A DNA stretch of 64,000 bases from Hydnum rufescens UP504. Taxonomy: Eukaryota > Basidiomycota > Agaricomycetes > Cantharellales > Hydnaceae. The notes below the pieces were generated by a model. It had not been told where the DNA came from. It worked only from the letters and a program-made list of their open reading frames with translations, and did no database searches. The DNA is taken from the NCBI GenBank assembly GCA_014904985.1, contig MU128927.1:271107-335106 (forward strand), in the 5' to 3' direction. The position numbers and the translations under genes are program-made. Of this stretch, positions 45,506 to 57,519 are shown in pieces (the first letter of the stretch is position 1; the number at the start of each line of letters is the position of its first letter).

Positions 45506-47898
45506 TGGACGTGATGAGGAGCAGATGGCTCATAAAGAGGGTAGATAGTGAGTATTATCCTTTTGTTTGAGTGTTCTTGGTACCGGCAATGTGCTTATCA
45601 TTCATGCTTGGGTCTCAGGCAACTCTAAGGTCAGAGCGATCACCCTCCGCTCTCGCTCTTCTCACTTTTCGTTCCCAATTCTCTCTCTCGCTCCCGTTCT
45701 CGTCTCGCTCTCTTTCTTTGCCTGCGCTGCCATTCTCATCTCGCTCCACTCTCATCCTCAGCCCGTTTTTGCCTCGCAACCCATTCTCGGTATCACCCAT
45801 CTCCGCGAAATGAGCACCGCTCCCTGCGATATCGCACCCACTCCCCTCGTTCATCCACCCGCTCCCCCGATAATCGCACACACTCCCATACTCGCTCTCG
45901 CTTGCGCTCGATCTCGCTTCGGGCATCGTTCTGATCCCCTCACGCCCCGCTCCCTGTTCTCATCTCCATTTCTCAAACATTGGACTCGAACTGAATCCCC
46001 TTGGTCCATATGCGTGATCCTCGCGATTCATGGGTACAGGGACCGTTACAGGGGTCCCAATCGCCTTCCACATCCTAGGGGTCTCAAGCACATTGTATTG
46101 GCTGACCCACACCACGCTGGCTTTTCAACTTCCATGAGCGCGTTATGGTGTTCGATGCTGTTGTACAGAGGGGGAGAGGCCATTGGTTGCAGAATTCTGC
46201 CTGATCATAGTGAGGCGGAGCTCGGGCAGGGAAGGGAGGGTTATCAAGCAGCAAGGTGGTCCTTTTGGGATCGGGCGTCTTCAAGGTCATGAGTGGTCTA
46301 TGCTGTGCCATCCTGCTGGCCGGGTTCAGTCTTGGGCAGTGCAGTTAGTGGGGTCCGCCGCTAATGTCTTGGTGCCTAGAAAGTGCAGCCAGGCAACACC
46401 ATACGAACCCATTATAATTGTCGTTTGCTCAATGCACTTAGTGGACGCCCCTAAGTTCTGATGCCTCAGCCACAGGCGGCGGTGTCGGGGATGCTTACTC
46501 CCCATCCAGTGGGCCATTGGGCCATCATCTCTCTGGGCCCTGTTCCAGGAAGGCTTCCAAACACCTGATGTATGGCTGGCTCTGGACCACAGGTGATTGC
46601 AGCTCGCACGGAATGCACGAAGGGCAAGTTTCGATTCGGCTTCTGTTCAAACGGAGCCGCCCATGCAATGAGCTGAAGGTTATGGAGGGATGGGCTGCAA
46701 CTCGTGGCGGCCGAGGTCACCTGTCAAATTGATGCTTTGCATGCGCGTCTGAGCATACACTGGTTGAGGGATTTAGAATATAATCGATCAGTATAATCTG
46801 CTTACAGCCAGCAGGAACTGGACAATCTTTTGGCGATAGCCCTCCTTTGATTAAGGACAAAGATTCTAGGTCTCGATATGGGAGTACTTCCTCAACTATG
46901 ACCAGTATCCGCCAACATTGGTCGTTAATACCTAGGGACAGCGCTTACATCGCCTCCAAGTCGTCAATTTGACACTGCGTGGTTTGGTTGCCGGCTCGCC
47001 AATTGCCATCCAAACTGTTGATTCATTTCGTCGAATGGAGATGATGATCCGTGCCCATAGCAATCAGTGATGAGTGTTGGTTCGTGGCAACTGATGTGGG
47101 CTACCTCGGGGCTGTTGATGCCATTATTCGTCAGATCTGTCGGTTGGTAAATGAGGGTCGCAGACCACTTGGGCACCCAATCTACTTCCAGATGAATCCT
47201 TTGGTTTGCGAAGTCTCCCTCTGTTGGTGTATCAAATTGGATTTGAACTTGAGCACCCCGAATACTCCAAAGCCGCTGAGTCCTTGGCCTCATAATTTTC
47301 GTCTTCTCCATGTTCTTTTCCTTTGTGTATTCATAATAAAGTAAATAATACATTACGGTGTAAAGTTTATTCCTATACAGTTGCAATGCTATTCGCATCT
47401 GCCAGGTGTCGAGTCGTCGAACACTTACACGCCCACATAGTGAAAAGTACTCAGCCTTGCGTTGGAGTGCTTTTTAGGCTACGTGCTTGATCCGTTACTG
47501 TGCTTATTTGTTGGCCCAGTAAAGTGATATCGTTCGTTCTCTTGTCTGTTCTCTCGTCCGCCATTCTTTGTCTCCGCTTCTCTGTCTCCATAACTGCAGC
47601 TTTTGTTCGATGGCGACTGTACATCTACCTTGCGTACTTGTATTTAGCCTGTAGGACTTCTTCCCCCAAGTCACAATATCTTTGCGTAGCTGTGATTCAG
47701 GCTTTTTAAGCTCCCTACAATTTATTACAGTTGCTGTTAATACTCGCAGCTACTGCTTAATCATGATGAATGGCCGGCGACTTGCTCGAACCCTACGCTC
47801 ATTACCGAGTCACCAGAACCTGAAGTCTCCCGAAGCTCTCCACCCTTCGCTCTCATCATTCTAATACCAGAAGTACCAAGGCCTTGTGCTTCTAAATC
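45506..47898. other. No gene recognised
   Basis: Contains a CT-rich stretch (45630-45990) with long but low-complexity frames and a minus-strand frame at 46964-47398 (QIQFDTPTEGDFANQRIHLE...) that may be an old exon. Nothing here matches a known family. Confidence 0.35.
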
Positions 47899-50230
47899 TT
47901 GCACCAAAGCTCCACCAAGATCGGCCCCAAGTCTAGAGTCCCTCAAAAAACACGCTCTATTGATCCCCCCGAGACCTCTTCCGAGTCCGACGAAGAAGAT
48001 GCAGACCGGCCTACTACATTGAAAGATCCCAAGTCTCGCGCCAGGATTGGGAGCTGGGCCTGTGGTGCCTCAGGGGAATCCAGTGTCTCTCAGGGTGCCG
48101 GGGATGATACCCAATCTCGTGATGGAGCTGATGATGATGCAACTCGGCGACCGTCGCGTCTTGTCGTCGAAATTGATTCGCGGTTGACTCGTCTTCGAAT
48201 CGAACTCACATGTATCTGTGGGGCAGCAAGGTACTCCTCATCAGTCAAGGTATGTCTCTGTCCCTCCAGCGTCGGGCCAAGTCCCAGAGCACACCAAGCG
48301 CATGGCTTTTCACCTCCACCCTCATCCTCTCGTACATCACCTTCCCCTCTGTTTGCTTCCTCAGTCCCCCCTCCGCCCTCATTCTCATCGCCATGTTTGG
48401 ACACTCAGACTGCTCTCAACAATACTCGTAACATGGATCCCATCATGTTGATATAATGAGGGCATGCACCTTGTTGTGGGGTTCAGTGCGAACAGGTAGC
48501 CTGGGCTCAAAACCGATGTATCGAGTCCTTGCAACTGTGATGCAAAGGCAAAAGAGTGGAACGAAGTCCTGAATCCGTTAGGCGCATTGCCTTGGCGGCA
48601 GCCCCGTCGAAATTCCAGCCAAAATGGAAATGTGTGGAATGCCTTCCAGTCTTCGTATCGCCAGTCAAATCCAAACCTCGATTCTTCAGGTATGCCTACC
48701 CACATTTACATGGCCATTCTTGCGCTGACAATCTTATATGCAGTCTCTGCCTCTGAATACACAAGTAATGTGGTTCGGCCGGCATACCTTAAGCTTATCG
48801 AGTCTTTTGGGAGGCGAGGACTCTGATACTTGGGCAGCAGAAGCCACAAGGCTCATCGCGGAACATGATGGTGTGAAGGCTGCTGCTGGCAAAACAGATT
48901 GTGCAGTCAGGAGGGGGAATATTGCTCGGATTATGTCTGCTCAGAAGGAAAAATGGACACATGATATGCAATGGCTTGACCATGGATGTGCATGCGATGT
49001 TTATTATGGTTAGCAGTAACGCTGCATCCCCTGCTGCTCATGCGCAACATGAATGCCACCGGGATCTATCGGATGTCCGAATGTTTAATGCCAAATTCTC
49101 GATGGCTGCCGAGATTTCTGATATAATTGTTTCATTTTTCGAAATGTTCTCAGCACGAGGCATTGCACGAGTTTATGGCTGAGGAGTCCCAGAAGAAGAG
49201 AGCATTTGATCTCAGCAACGTCTACAAGACCCGGACAGCTGTCAAGGGCATGCTTGCTGCCTATTCAGGCCATATGTGGAATTTTCAGTCTTCCCATGGA
49301 CGAACTTAGTGAAGATTCTAATCGAGCACAAGCTCGTACTCAGGAATTTTTTGCCCAATGCCCAGTTTCCAAACTTCGGTTCTGAGTATAGTGATCACTA
49401 TGGAATGTCACATTGGAAGGCCTTATATTTCGCGCTTCAGGATACCAATCCTGAGAGGAAGGTTACACTCAGCAGCCTTGATGATTGGCCAAGAGGGGAT
49501 GCATCGGATATCCCGTTGATTGTTGATCACAATGGGACGTGATACTATTGCTGAAGGGGCTAGGGATGCTGCCTCCAAGAAGGTCGCTGGAGGGAGCTCG
49601 GTGTGGTGCTAAGCGAAGGAATGCCGGTGATAGTCTCGTTGACGTGGGGTGACAAGAAGATATGAAGAGTTGTCATCAGATCTAAGGAAGGGGACCAAGA
49701 GGCCAAAGGAAAGCAGAAGTCGACACCGCTCTCTAGTGCCTATATCAACAGCGAAAGTGACAATGCTGTAGAGAGTGACCCCTCTGGGCCTCCGAGGTAC
49801 ATCTTGGAAATGAACTGCAACCACAACCAAAGCCCCGCCTCGTTTTCCAACTCACAAGCCTCTCCCTCTGTCTCTGTGTCACCTCAGCCCCTCCGCCTCC
49901 ACTGATTGACCTCCAAGGACGACTGGAGAGGAGTGGACTTGTCATATTCGATCCCGCCTCGTTTGATAATACCTTCAATGCATATCCTGATCCTGAATGG
50001 AACCATGGACCGCAATGCCGACATGATTCCGCTCCATCAGACTTCTACCCTACAACACGGTGATTATCCTGGAACTGCACAACCTGATGACCTATTGGGT
50101 TTTCAATGGGCACCAACAAGGACATGCGGAGATTGGCATGCATGATTTTGGAGGTCCCAGTACCATGTCGGATGGTCTCAACTATGAGAATGGGGTTGCA
50201 CGTAATTCTATGGATGTTACCTGGGGACTT
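47899..50230 (+). pseudogene. Decayed coding block, unrecognised (transposon-like setting)
   Basis: Successive plus-strand frames look protein-like: an acidic Ser-rich start (PPETSSESDEEDADRPTTLK, from about 47899), LIAEHDGVKAAAGKTDCAVR (about 48850), FMAEESQKKRAFDLSNVYKT (about 49170) and NFGSEYSDHYGMSHWKALYF (about 49370). They switch frame often. It may be a multi-exon gene or a decayed one; I do not recognise the family. The 25-N gap follows directly. Confidence 0.3.
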
Positions 50231-50279
50231 GACAGCCTTGGATTACTTACATCATTTCAACAGTGTTGACTTAGTAGTG

Positions 50280-50304
50280 NNNNNNNNNNNNNNNNNNNNN
50301 NNNN
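50280..50304. other. Assembly gap (25 N)
   Basis: Run of N inside the repeat-rich region; true size unknown. Confidence 1.
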
Positions 50305-50399
50305 TGAATGCTGACAGGGGGCGAACACTCATAGGAGTGGTGGCAGACGGTCCCTTCAGTCGTGGAGGTGAGAGAAAAACGGTAGGAGAGAAAGGTGAA

Positions 50400-52000
50400 C
50401 AGTTCCATCCCAATATTGTGTCTAGTGCTTCAGCGATACCCATATATCTTGGGAGGTGGGCAGATGTTAGGATAGTGTGGGTTTATGTCTTTGAAAAAGC
50501 CCCCGAGGCCTCGATAAAGGCCGCAAGGCATACGTTACCGTCCATCGTTCCCAGAAGTTTTGCTGTGTTGCGGTCTTGGTCGGTGTCTCTGAGTAGGTGG
50601 CGGTGACCCTCGTGCAGCATGCATGATTGTAGGATGTGTTCGCGGGTCTGTAGATCCTCGCTGCAGGGGCAGTTGACTTCTTCATCCGGAACGAATTTTG
50701 CATAGTAGCTCCCTATATGCGCATGTCCTGTCATGCATTGGACCACCCGGCTAAAGGTCTTTCGCCCGAGGTTGCTGCACAGGGGGGTTGGGTGGAGGCT
50801 TGGTTTGAACTTGTCGGCGAGAGTGGAATGCTGAGTTGCGGTTGCGGGCTGAGGTAATCCAGTCACATATCCAGTGCTCCAATAGTTCTTTCTTCCAAAG
50901 GCTACCAGTGTTAGGACAGTGAGAGAAATTCCGGGTGGGCTGCTACTTCACCGCCACCCCTCTTAGCAAGGACATCTGCACGTTCATTGCCTATTATACC
51001 AAGGTGTCCCGGTGCCCACCCCATTAGGATAATAAGGTCTTTGTTAGCATCCAACAGTTCAAGTACTGCCTTACGGAAGCGTCTTGAACAGTTTTGCGCT
51101 TTCCCAGGCTTTGCGCTGAAGGCTCGGTACAGTGCTCCCGTATTGTCTGTGAAAAAATTAACGCGCTTGATCGAGCAGGGGATGGGAGTGATAGGATGTA
51201 GTCTCGAGTGAGTTCGGCTGCCACCGCAATGCCTCCATCTCTGTGTCATAGACTATGACATGTTCTCCAAGTGATGCGGAGGATTCGAATACCATCTTGC
51301 CAAGGTGGTATGCTGCCACCCCTAGACCAGTTTTGCGGACCCCATCTTTGAAGAACATAGATCCATCTGAGTATACGGCTAGTTGACTTGGATCTTGATT
51401 GCAGGTGAGCGCCTCGTTCTTGTGCCTCTTGCCCATTGCTTCTTGAGGGATTTCCCCTTTGTCGACAGTGGTATTTCTTGGGAAATGCGCCCTTTTAAAT
51501 CATCATCCCATTCTGAGCGGTGCCAGGGAGGATCTATGAACATCTCAATCTTCTCCGTACTGGAGATCATACGCTGTGACATCTTCCATAATCTTGTGCA
51601 CTCAGCTTGTTTAGTGGCTTGAGTGCGAGCTTATATGCATTCGGCCCATCAGCCAACCAGTTCTTCGACTTTATATGGGGTGGGGAAATGGGCGGAGGGT
51701 CTGATGCCTCTTGTCCATTCCGTTTTGCCATAGGGAGGCGGCAAATTACTGGATTGCCTCATCAAGTTTTATCCAGCGATTTACCGCACGATCAGACAGA
51801 TAATCCATTTGGAGACTAATTAGACAAGGGAGCAGGACCGTTGCGAGGGCGCCACTGGCGTTGTCTTGAACGTACCGCTGATGGTGTGTGCGGCCTTGTT
51901 CTGGACAACCTGTAGTGCGATGCATGGGTTTTTTGATCCTTTGTACCAGACCGGCAGCCTGGACAGCCATCTTCAGTACCTAAGATAGGCCAAAAATGAG
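50400..52000 (-). mobile_element. LINE retrotransposon 3' part: RT end, RNase H, C-terminal Cys/His domain
   Basis: Fragment of a non-LTR retrotransposon ORF2, probably Tad1-like. In order on the minus strand: end of reverse transcriptase (VVQNKAAHTISGTFKTTPVA, then QMDYLSDRAVNRW in another frame, about 51760-51960); RNase H with VYSDGSMFFKDGVRKTGLGV, EMEAL, FFTDNTGALYRAF and GWAPGHLGIIGNERADVLAK (about 50950-51400); and a C-terminal domain with CPCSEDLQTREHILQSC (about 50650). All the acidic RNase H residues are present, but frameshifts (for example near 51225) break the frame. Inactive. Confidence 0.8.
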
Positions 52001-52460
52001 TCACAGGATGGCCTAGTTAGGGTTACAAAACAAGGGGCCCCAATGGGCCCCAAAACAATATCAAAAAACACGCAGTAAGGAATTGAAACTGATATGCCCA
52101 TTTGGGATTTTTGGACTTTAAAACTACTGATTTATTCTCTCTCATGCTCCTCTCGGGTTGATGCCCTTATGCACCTTTAACTTAGTCTCATGTTTCTCGC
52201 TAACTTGCTATAGTAACTTCTTAATGCTATAAGTCTACCCTTGCCATAAGTATATGTATAGGTTGGTGCATGTTGCAGGCATGAAGTTCAGAGACTGGGG
52301 CCCCATTGGGGCCCAACTTGGTCTGGCCGATATGGGGTATTTGGCCCAATTGGGCCCATGTCGGGAGGGCCTCCCTAGGTACCAAAAAGTGCCTGGGATT
52401 TGGTACCTAAGAAGGTCCTGATATATGGTGGTCCAAGGTGGGTGAGCCTGAGGTTTCACC
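51957..52460. repeat. GGGGCCCC-palindrome repeat, copy 1
   Basis: Shares about 125 bp (51957-52080, from CAGCCTGGACAGCCATCTTC) with 57179-57303 in the same orientation. Both are followed by sequence rich in GGGGCCCCAATGGGGCCC-like palindromes, probably a non-autonomous element family. Confidence 0.7.
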
Positions 52461-52903
52461 CCCTGACTGAGGCCGGTCTTCTGATTGTGCACTCGGGTTT
52501 TAAAGATCAAGCTCGTCGCTCGTCTCTTTCCGTTCATCATTAGGATTTTCTGCCACATCTACAATCATGTCATCCATAGTTCATCAGTGGAACCGTAGAA
52601 GGTGTGCACTACTGAAGGATGTGTGCAGATATCCCTGCAGACGCGGACAGGTTTGTAGCAAATCATGTCATAGTACTGTAGTGCCTGCCTCATCAGGATG
52701 TTTGCACTAGAAGAGGATGGAGTGATTAGCTATATAATGATTTGGAGACAGAGATGTAAGTTTACAGTGGAGAGAGGAGTGCAGGAATCCCTGACTCTTA
52801 TGTTTATGTAAGAAAGGGTTTTCAAGGGAAAGAGGCCGTCAGGTGACCTGAAAATTTCCATATTTAGTTAAAAATTGTCCATGGCAGTGCTTCCAGGGCA
52901 GTA
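52461..52903. other. Repeat-rich, no gene recognised
   Basis: Contains a 40-bp block (52788-52828) similar to 33501-33540, with ATG in place of ACG. Confidence 0.4.
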
Positions 52904-53243
52904 GCCCTGCTCAATTCTGCTCACCTCACCTCAACAAATAACTTTTGTTGCAAGTCTTGGCACAGCTATAAGATTTCCCGGGCCTAAAACTAGGTCTAGA
53001 AATGAGTAGACTGAAAAGTTGTATATTCCATTTCCAACTGATCTGTCACCCCCTGGTGTCATGGGACCCAGATCTATAATGCAAATCATTCAGAGTTTCA
53101 GGGGGCCAGATGCTAAAAGATTAGTTGTTGAGGTGAGACATGAAAAGTTTGTCTCATGAAAATGGCTCAACTTTTTATTTCACATGGCAACAAAAGTTAA
53201 AAATAAAAGAAGTTGAGGTGAGGTGAGCAGAATTGAGCAGGGC
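52904..53243. mobile_element. MITE with perfect 32-bp terminal inverted repeats
   Basis: 340-bp element starting GCCCTGCTCAATTCTGC at 52904 and ending with the exact reverse complement at 53243; the 32 outer bases are perfect. TA flanks it at 52902-52903 and 53244-53245. An inner AACTTTTGTTGC is also inverted. No coding capacity. A TA duplication points to Tc1/mariner-type mobilisation. Confidence 0.85.
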
Positions 53244-53646
53244 TAGTGCAACCTCGGCTTCACCCATATTTTGGAGTAATCCATGTCACGAGGAAATGGA
53301 TACTGCAATGTTCCCTGTTTATCTCAGGCTTTGACTCATTCACCTCCTAATTGTCCACGGTCAATTGAGTGTGATGTGAATTCATTACCAGACACCCCTA
53401 GCTCGATGGCTCCACCTTGTCAACTAGAATTGTTTTAATCATCAGTGCCCATCTAGCTATACCATTCAGGTTTCAGGAGCTATCACTAGAACGCAGCCAA
53501 TTGTCCTCCCTCATCTGTTCCATGGATCCAAGATGGATGGATTTGCCTCGAAACACACCATAACCTCATTGGCCTACTGTACATACCCAAATTTTTGGGT
53601 CCGCCTCCTCCCTCAGATTATAGTACAGATGTGCCATAACCTCATC
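53244..53646. other. No gene recognised
   Basis: Intergenic, low coding potential. Confidence 0.3.
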
Positions 53647-54480
53647 AGCATAAACACCGGATATTCTGTTATCGGTTCTATTTTGAAGCACAAGCGCACC
53701 AATATCATTCTCCCTGGGGAACGTACAGTAGTTTAACTGGATCTCGGTTGTTCAGTCTGCTTGTAAGGGGTAGACATGACATACAGCAATGTTAGGTAGG
53801 CCCGGTGGCACATCTTGTTCGAGCCCCCTGTATTAGCGCCAAGCCTCGTGATCTAGCACCCTATATTTCCCCCTTTCCAGCCCTTGGTCAATGCTCACAA
53901 TGAGGCTGAACTGGAAAGCCAACGATTCATATGTCGAGCATGATGAATGGACAGATTCAATATCCACATCGCTGCTCCTGGGGGGATTTCAGCCCAGTCC
54001 CGCGCATCAGATCCCACGTTCAAGGGTTCAAGGATGCTGGCATGGAAGCCCTGAGAGAAGATTTGACACTCGGACGCAAGGAACTATTGACCTCACTTCT
54101 CAAAGCAAATTGCCTTTGGTGCTCACAATCTTCTTTGATGTTCTGCAATGAGAGGGGGTGCTACAGGTATTCTCTGACTTGCATCTTCACATGCGAACCC
54201 CCTCCTACTTGATCATCAGTCCTCAATATCACCTATCCTCAGTGTTTGACAAAGCCTCGGACCTCCCAAAGACAGTCCTTCATGATCTCAAGGCACCCCA
54301 CTCTTTTGAAAACGCGCTCATCGGCATAAACACCAGATACTCTGTTATCAGTTGTATTTCAAAGCACAAGTGCACCAATATCATTCTTGCTGGGGAATGT
54401 ACAGTAGCTTAACTGGATCTCAGTCGTTCGGTCTGCTTGTAAGGGGCAGACATGACATACGGCAATGTTAGGTAGGCCCC
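53647..54480. repeat. Direct repeat pair of about 160 bp (53647-53805 and 54322-54480)
   Basis: Both copies run from CATAAACACC(G/A)GATA to GCAATGTTAGGTAGGCCC and differ mostly by C/T and G/A changes. Spacer of about 515 bp with short frames. Confidence 0.85.
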
Positions 54481-55498
54481 AATAATGTGGTTTATCAGGT
54501 GGGTCCTGGTTCATGAATATACTCTGCATCTCCAGTATTGAAATCTGGAGTTGCCACCAACTATCTGAACCACCACCTGCATGAGCCCCAACTGGAAATC
54601 CGCTAAACGACAACATGCCAAACAACATTGTGGCAAACAACGACTCGTCCAACGACAACATACCAAATGAGAATGCATCAAACAAACCACATCTGCTGTA
54701 ACGGGCATGGAGGTAAGTTTTTTTTTTCCTCTTTAATTAATTTTCCTTTCATTATTCTAGGACACAGGACCCTACCCATACAAACAAGCAGTCAAGAACA
54801 TGTACATTAAGCTGTGCATGGACCCATACAAATGTCTGGCCCTCAATAACACGGCAAGTAAGGTACAATCCCACACCTGCCTCAGCGGGTTAGTTTTTTG
54901 ATTACAGTGGCTTTTTAATTTTTTAACATATTATTCTTTATAGGTCATTCACATCAAAATCCACACAACCCCCAGTCAAATACCCACCACATGAAAACTG
55001 CGCCCGCCAAAGGAAAACACGTTGCCAAACACCAAAAAAATGAATGAATCAACCCACAATGTGAAAGAAAGCTCGGCACCCCTTCAATCATATGAGAATG
55101 CACATGCTAAGCTGCATGTCAAGCTTGGCTCTATCGAACCAGTTCAAAGTCACATTATTGGTATAGAAGTCTAAGACTTCCAAGTGCTGAGTCTTTTTGG
55201 AACCAAGGGATTGTGATGAGATCAAATGTAATACATTGTCATGTATATGAATCCGATGTTGAGTATCTTCTGTGGTCTTAGGCTCATTTCGGAGATCAAT
55301 AACGAATGATTGTTAGCTGTGCCAGATGGGACGAGACACCTGAAGCCTTGTTCATTCTCTTTGAAGCCTTTCCATCACACTTGGAAGATCTCAGACATGA
55401 GAGTCAGGGATTGGTGCTCATCGCCGCTACCCAATCCTAACACCTTCATGTCTTAAATCTTTCTTCAGGACCTGTGGTACCAATCTTAATTCTTGCTA
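54481..55498. other. No gene recognised
   Basis: AT-rich intergenic sequence. The fragment at 55403-55435 resembles 34376-34405. Confidence 0.3.
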
Positions 55499-55652
55499 CT
55501 GTAGTGTTATGACCTTAAGTCAGGCCACAGGTCACAATGGGTTTCTCCTGAGCCCAGAAAACATGCTCTGAGGCTTATCAGAGCCTGGATGAGCAATGTT
55601 TAAAAATAGATTTTGTTATTGATCTGACTTATGGTTGGTTGTAACACTACAG
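55499..55652. mobile_element. Small MITE-like element, 154 bp
   Basis: Ends CTGTAGTGTTA (55499) and its complement TAACACTACAG (ending 55652), flanked by TA on both sides. Inverted similarity extends to a second block (TAAGTCAG/CTGACTTA). No coding capacity. Confidence 0.7.
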
Positions 55653-56739
55653 TATTTTCCTTCTTGAAACCCTATCCAAACCCTATGCACCTTGCTGACT
55701 GATCATGCAACATTCAGGCACCTGCTTCATACCCCAAGTTCTGATTTTTCATCCTATAGATGCAATTGTTGAATGATTAGTGTCCTCAAGATGCCACACA
55801 TGTAGGAACCCTGAGCAGGGCAAAGCTTCAGGAACACTCCCAACACAACTCCTTTAGAGGACTGCAATATCCTGGGCTGGCATCCTGATAGTGGGTCACT
55901 CTTAGTGGGCTTAACCATTGCCCCAGTGGCCATCAAAGAATTGAACCAAAGTGCAAGTGGCTGCTTCAACATGTCAGATTTCCTCTAGTTGTCATATTTT
56001 CTCTTCCAGTCTCCATGTCAGAAATAGAGGCAGAGCAAAGCCAAATGTTTGCTGATGGGGCAAGCATTGTCCACTCGGCATCAGAGTTGGTTCTGGAGTA
56101 GAGTGAATGTGGTCAAGGAATTACCCAAAACCACTATCACTGAGGAATAGTTCCCACCACCATAGTTAGCTACAGGCCTGGCTCAGGAATTTGTGCTCTG
56201 GGGTCCAGCTGGCCAGCTAAGCTTGACAACTGCAAGGCCACCATTTGTGTCTCGGACACAAGCACCTTGCCTTGTCAGATCAGAGCATATTGGTGGATCA
56301 CATAGAGACCAAGGATGAACAACTGGCCATTGACTGTGGTTGTTACACCAAGCAATGGGCAAACAGACTCTAGCCAAAGAGTTGGTTTGCAGTTAGGATC
56401 AGTGGTGGAATGCTCATGGCTATCATGGTCCCCAGAAGTATTGGTGTTGTGATTATGAGTGAAAAGGCTTGAGTGGAGTATGAGAGGAGAAGAGAATGAC
56501 TTGCAAGAGCCATGATGGCTGAGGAATATCAGAACATTGTATAAAATCCCCAAGCCTGACCAGCCAAGTCTGAAATACTCATCAGAAAGTGAACCATGAT
56601 GAGTGCATGTGTTGAGATTTCACAACACCTACTTGGCTGTAATACCAAAGGTGAAGTGTGGAGCCTAGTCCTGTGAATTAGATGACTGCAATGGCATCCA
56701 TTCATGAAAGGTTTGAGGTTTGGCCAACTTGCTGCTGGG
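55653..56739. other. No gene recognised
   Basis: CpG-poor sequence with only short frames. Confidence 0.35.
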
Positions 56740-57150
56740 ACCATCAGTGTGATTATGAGAACAAGAAGGGTTCAGCAGATTCTGGGGATGAAGAAAACAA
56801 GCTGGGGGTGTCACTGTGGCTGACAGATATTAGATTGCTGGATGAAACCCAAGTCTCATCAGTAAGGCTTGAAATACTCATCAGGAAAAAAACTACTATA
56901 AGCCATTGAGTCCACTAGGTCAGACATTATGATATCTACATGGTTGTAAATATAAAGGGCACAAATTGAACCTGGATCATCAGTTGTATAGCATTCATAG
57001 GCAAAGGGTTTGAGTACATATGAGGCAAGCTGCAGATCAACTGGGTTGGGATCATTATCCACAATGCATGAAGCACTATTGTGTGTTCCTGGCACTGAGA
57101 GATCATGCTGACATATAGAGTTGGGTACTGAGTAGGTGCTAATGGTTGAC
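56740..57150 (-). repeat. Dispersed repeat, CpG-decayed copy
   Basis: Partner of 20585-21000. Many CG of that copy are TG or CA here, for example ATAATCCGCCGAACCC there against AGAATCTGCTGAACCC here. Confidence 0.85.
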
Positions 57151-57178
57151 ATTGCAAGAGAGGGTGCAAGTGAGCTAC

Positions 57179-57450
57179 CCAGCCTGGACAGCCATCTTCA
57201 GTACCTAAGATAGGCCCAAAAATGAGTCACAGGATGGGCCTAGTTAGGGTTACAAAACCAGGGGCCCAATGGGGCCCCAAAACAATATCAAAAAACACGC
57301 AGTAGACTGATTTGGGCCCCAAATTTGGGTATTTTAGGCCTCTGGGGCCCCAATATTCTTAGGCCTATTGGCCCATTGGGGCCCCATCAAAGTTAGGTGC
57401 CCTTTGGCCTCTGGGGCCCCACTTAGTGAGGAACTTGGTCAAATTTTTCA
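57179..57450. repeat. GGGGCCCC-palindrome repeat, copy 2
   Basis: Second copy of the family at 51957-52460, same orientation; similarity is clearest over the first 125 bp. Confidence 0.7.
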
Positions 57451-57519
57451 CTAGCCAACTTCAATCCAAAGTAAAGACTCTTTATATCTACCCAAAGTAC
57501 GGAATGTAGAACCACAAAA

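Noticed and set aside
45567..46292. 241-codon plus-strand ORF
   Set aside because: Driven by CT-rich low complexity; no family similarity and no convincing protein composition.
52020..52035. Telomere-like TTAGGGTTA
   Set aside because: A single unit inside a dispersed repeat, not a telomeric array.
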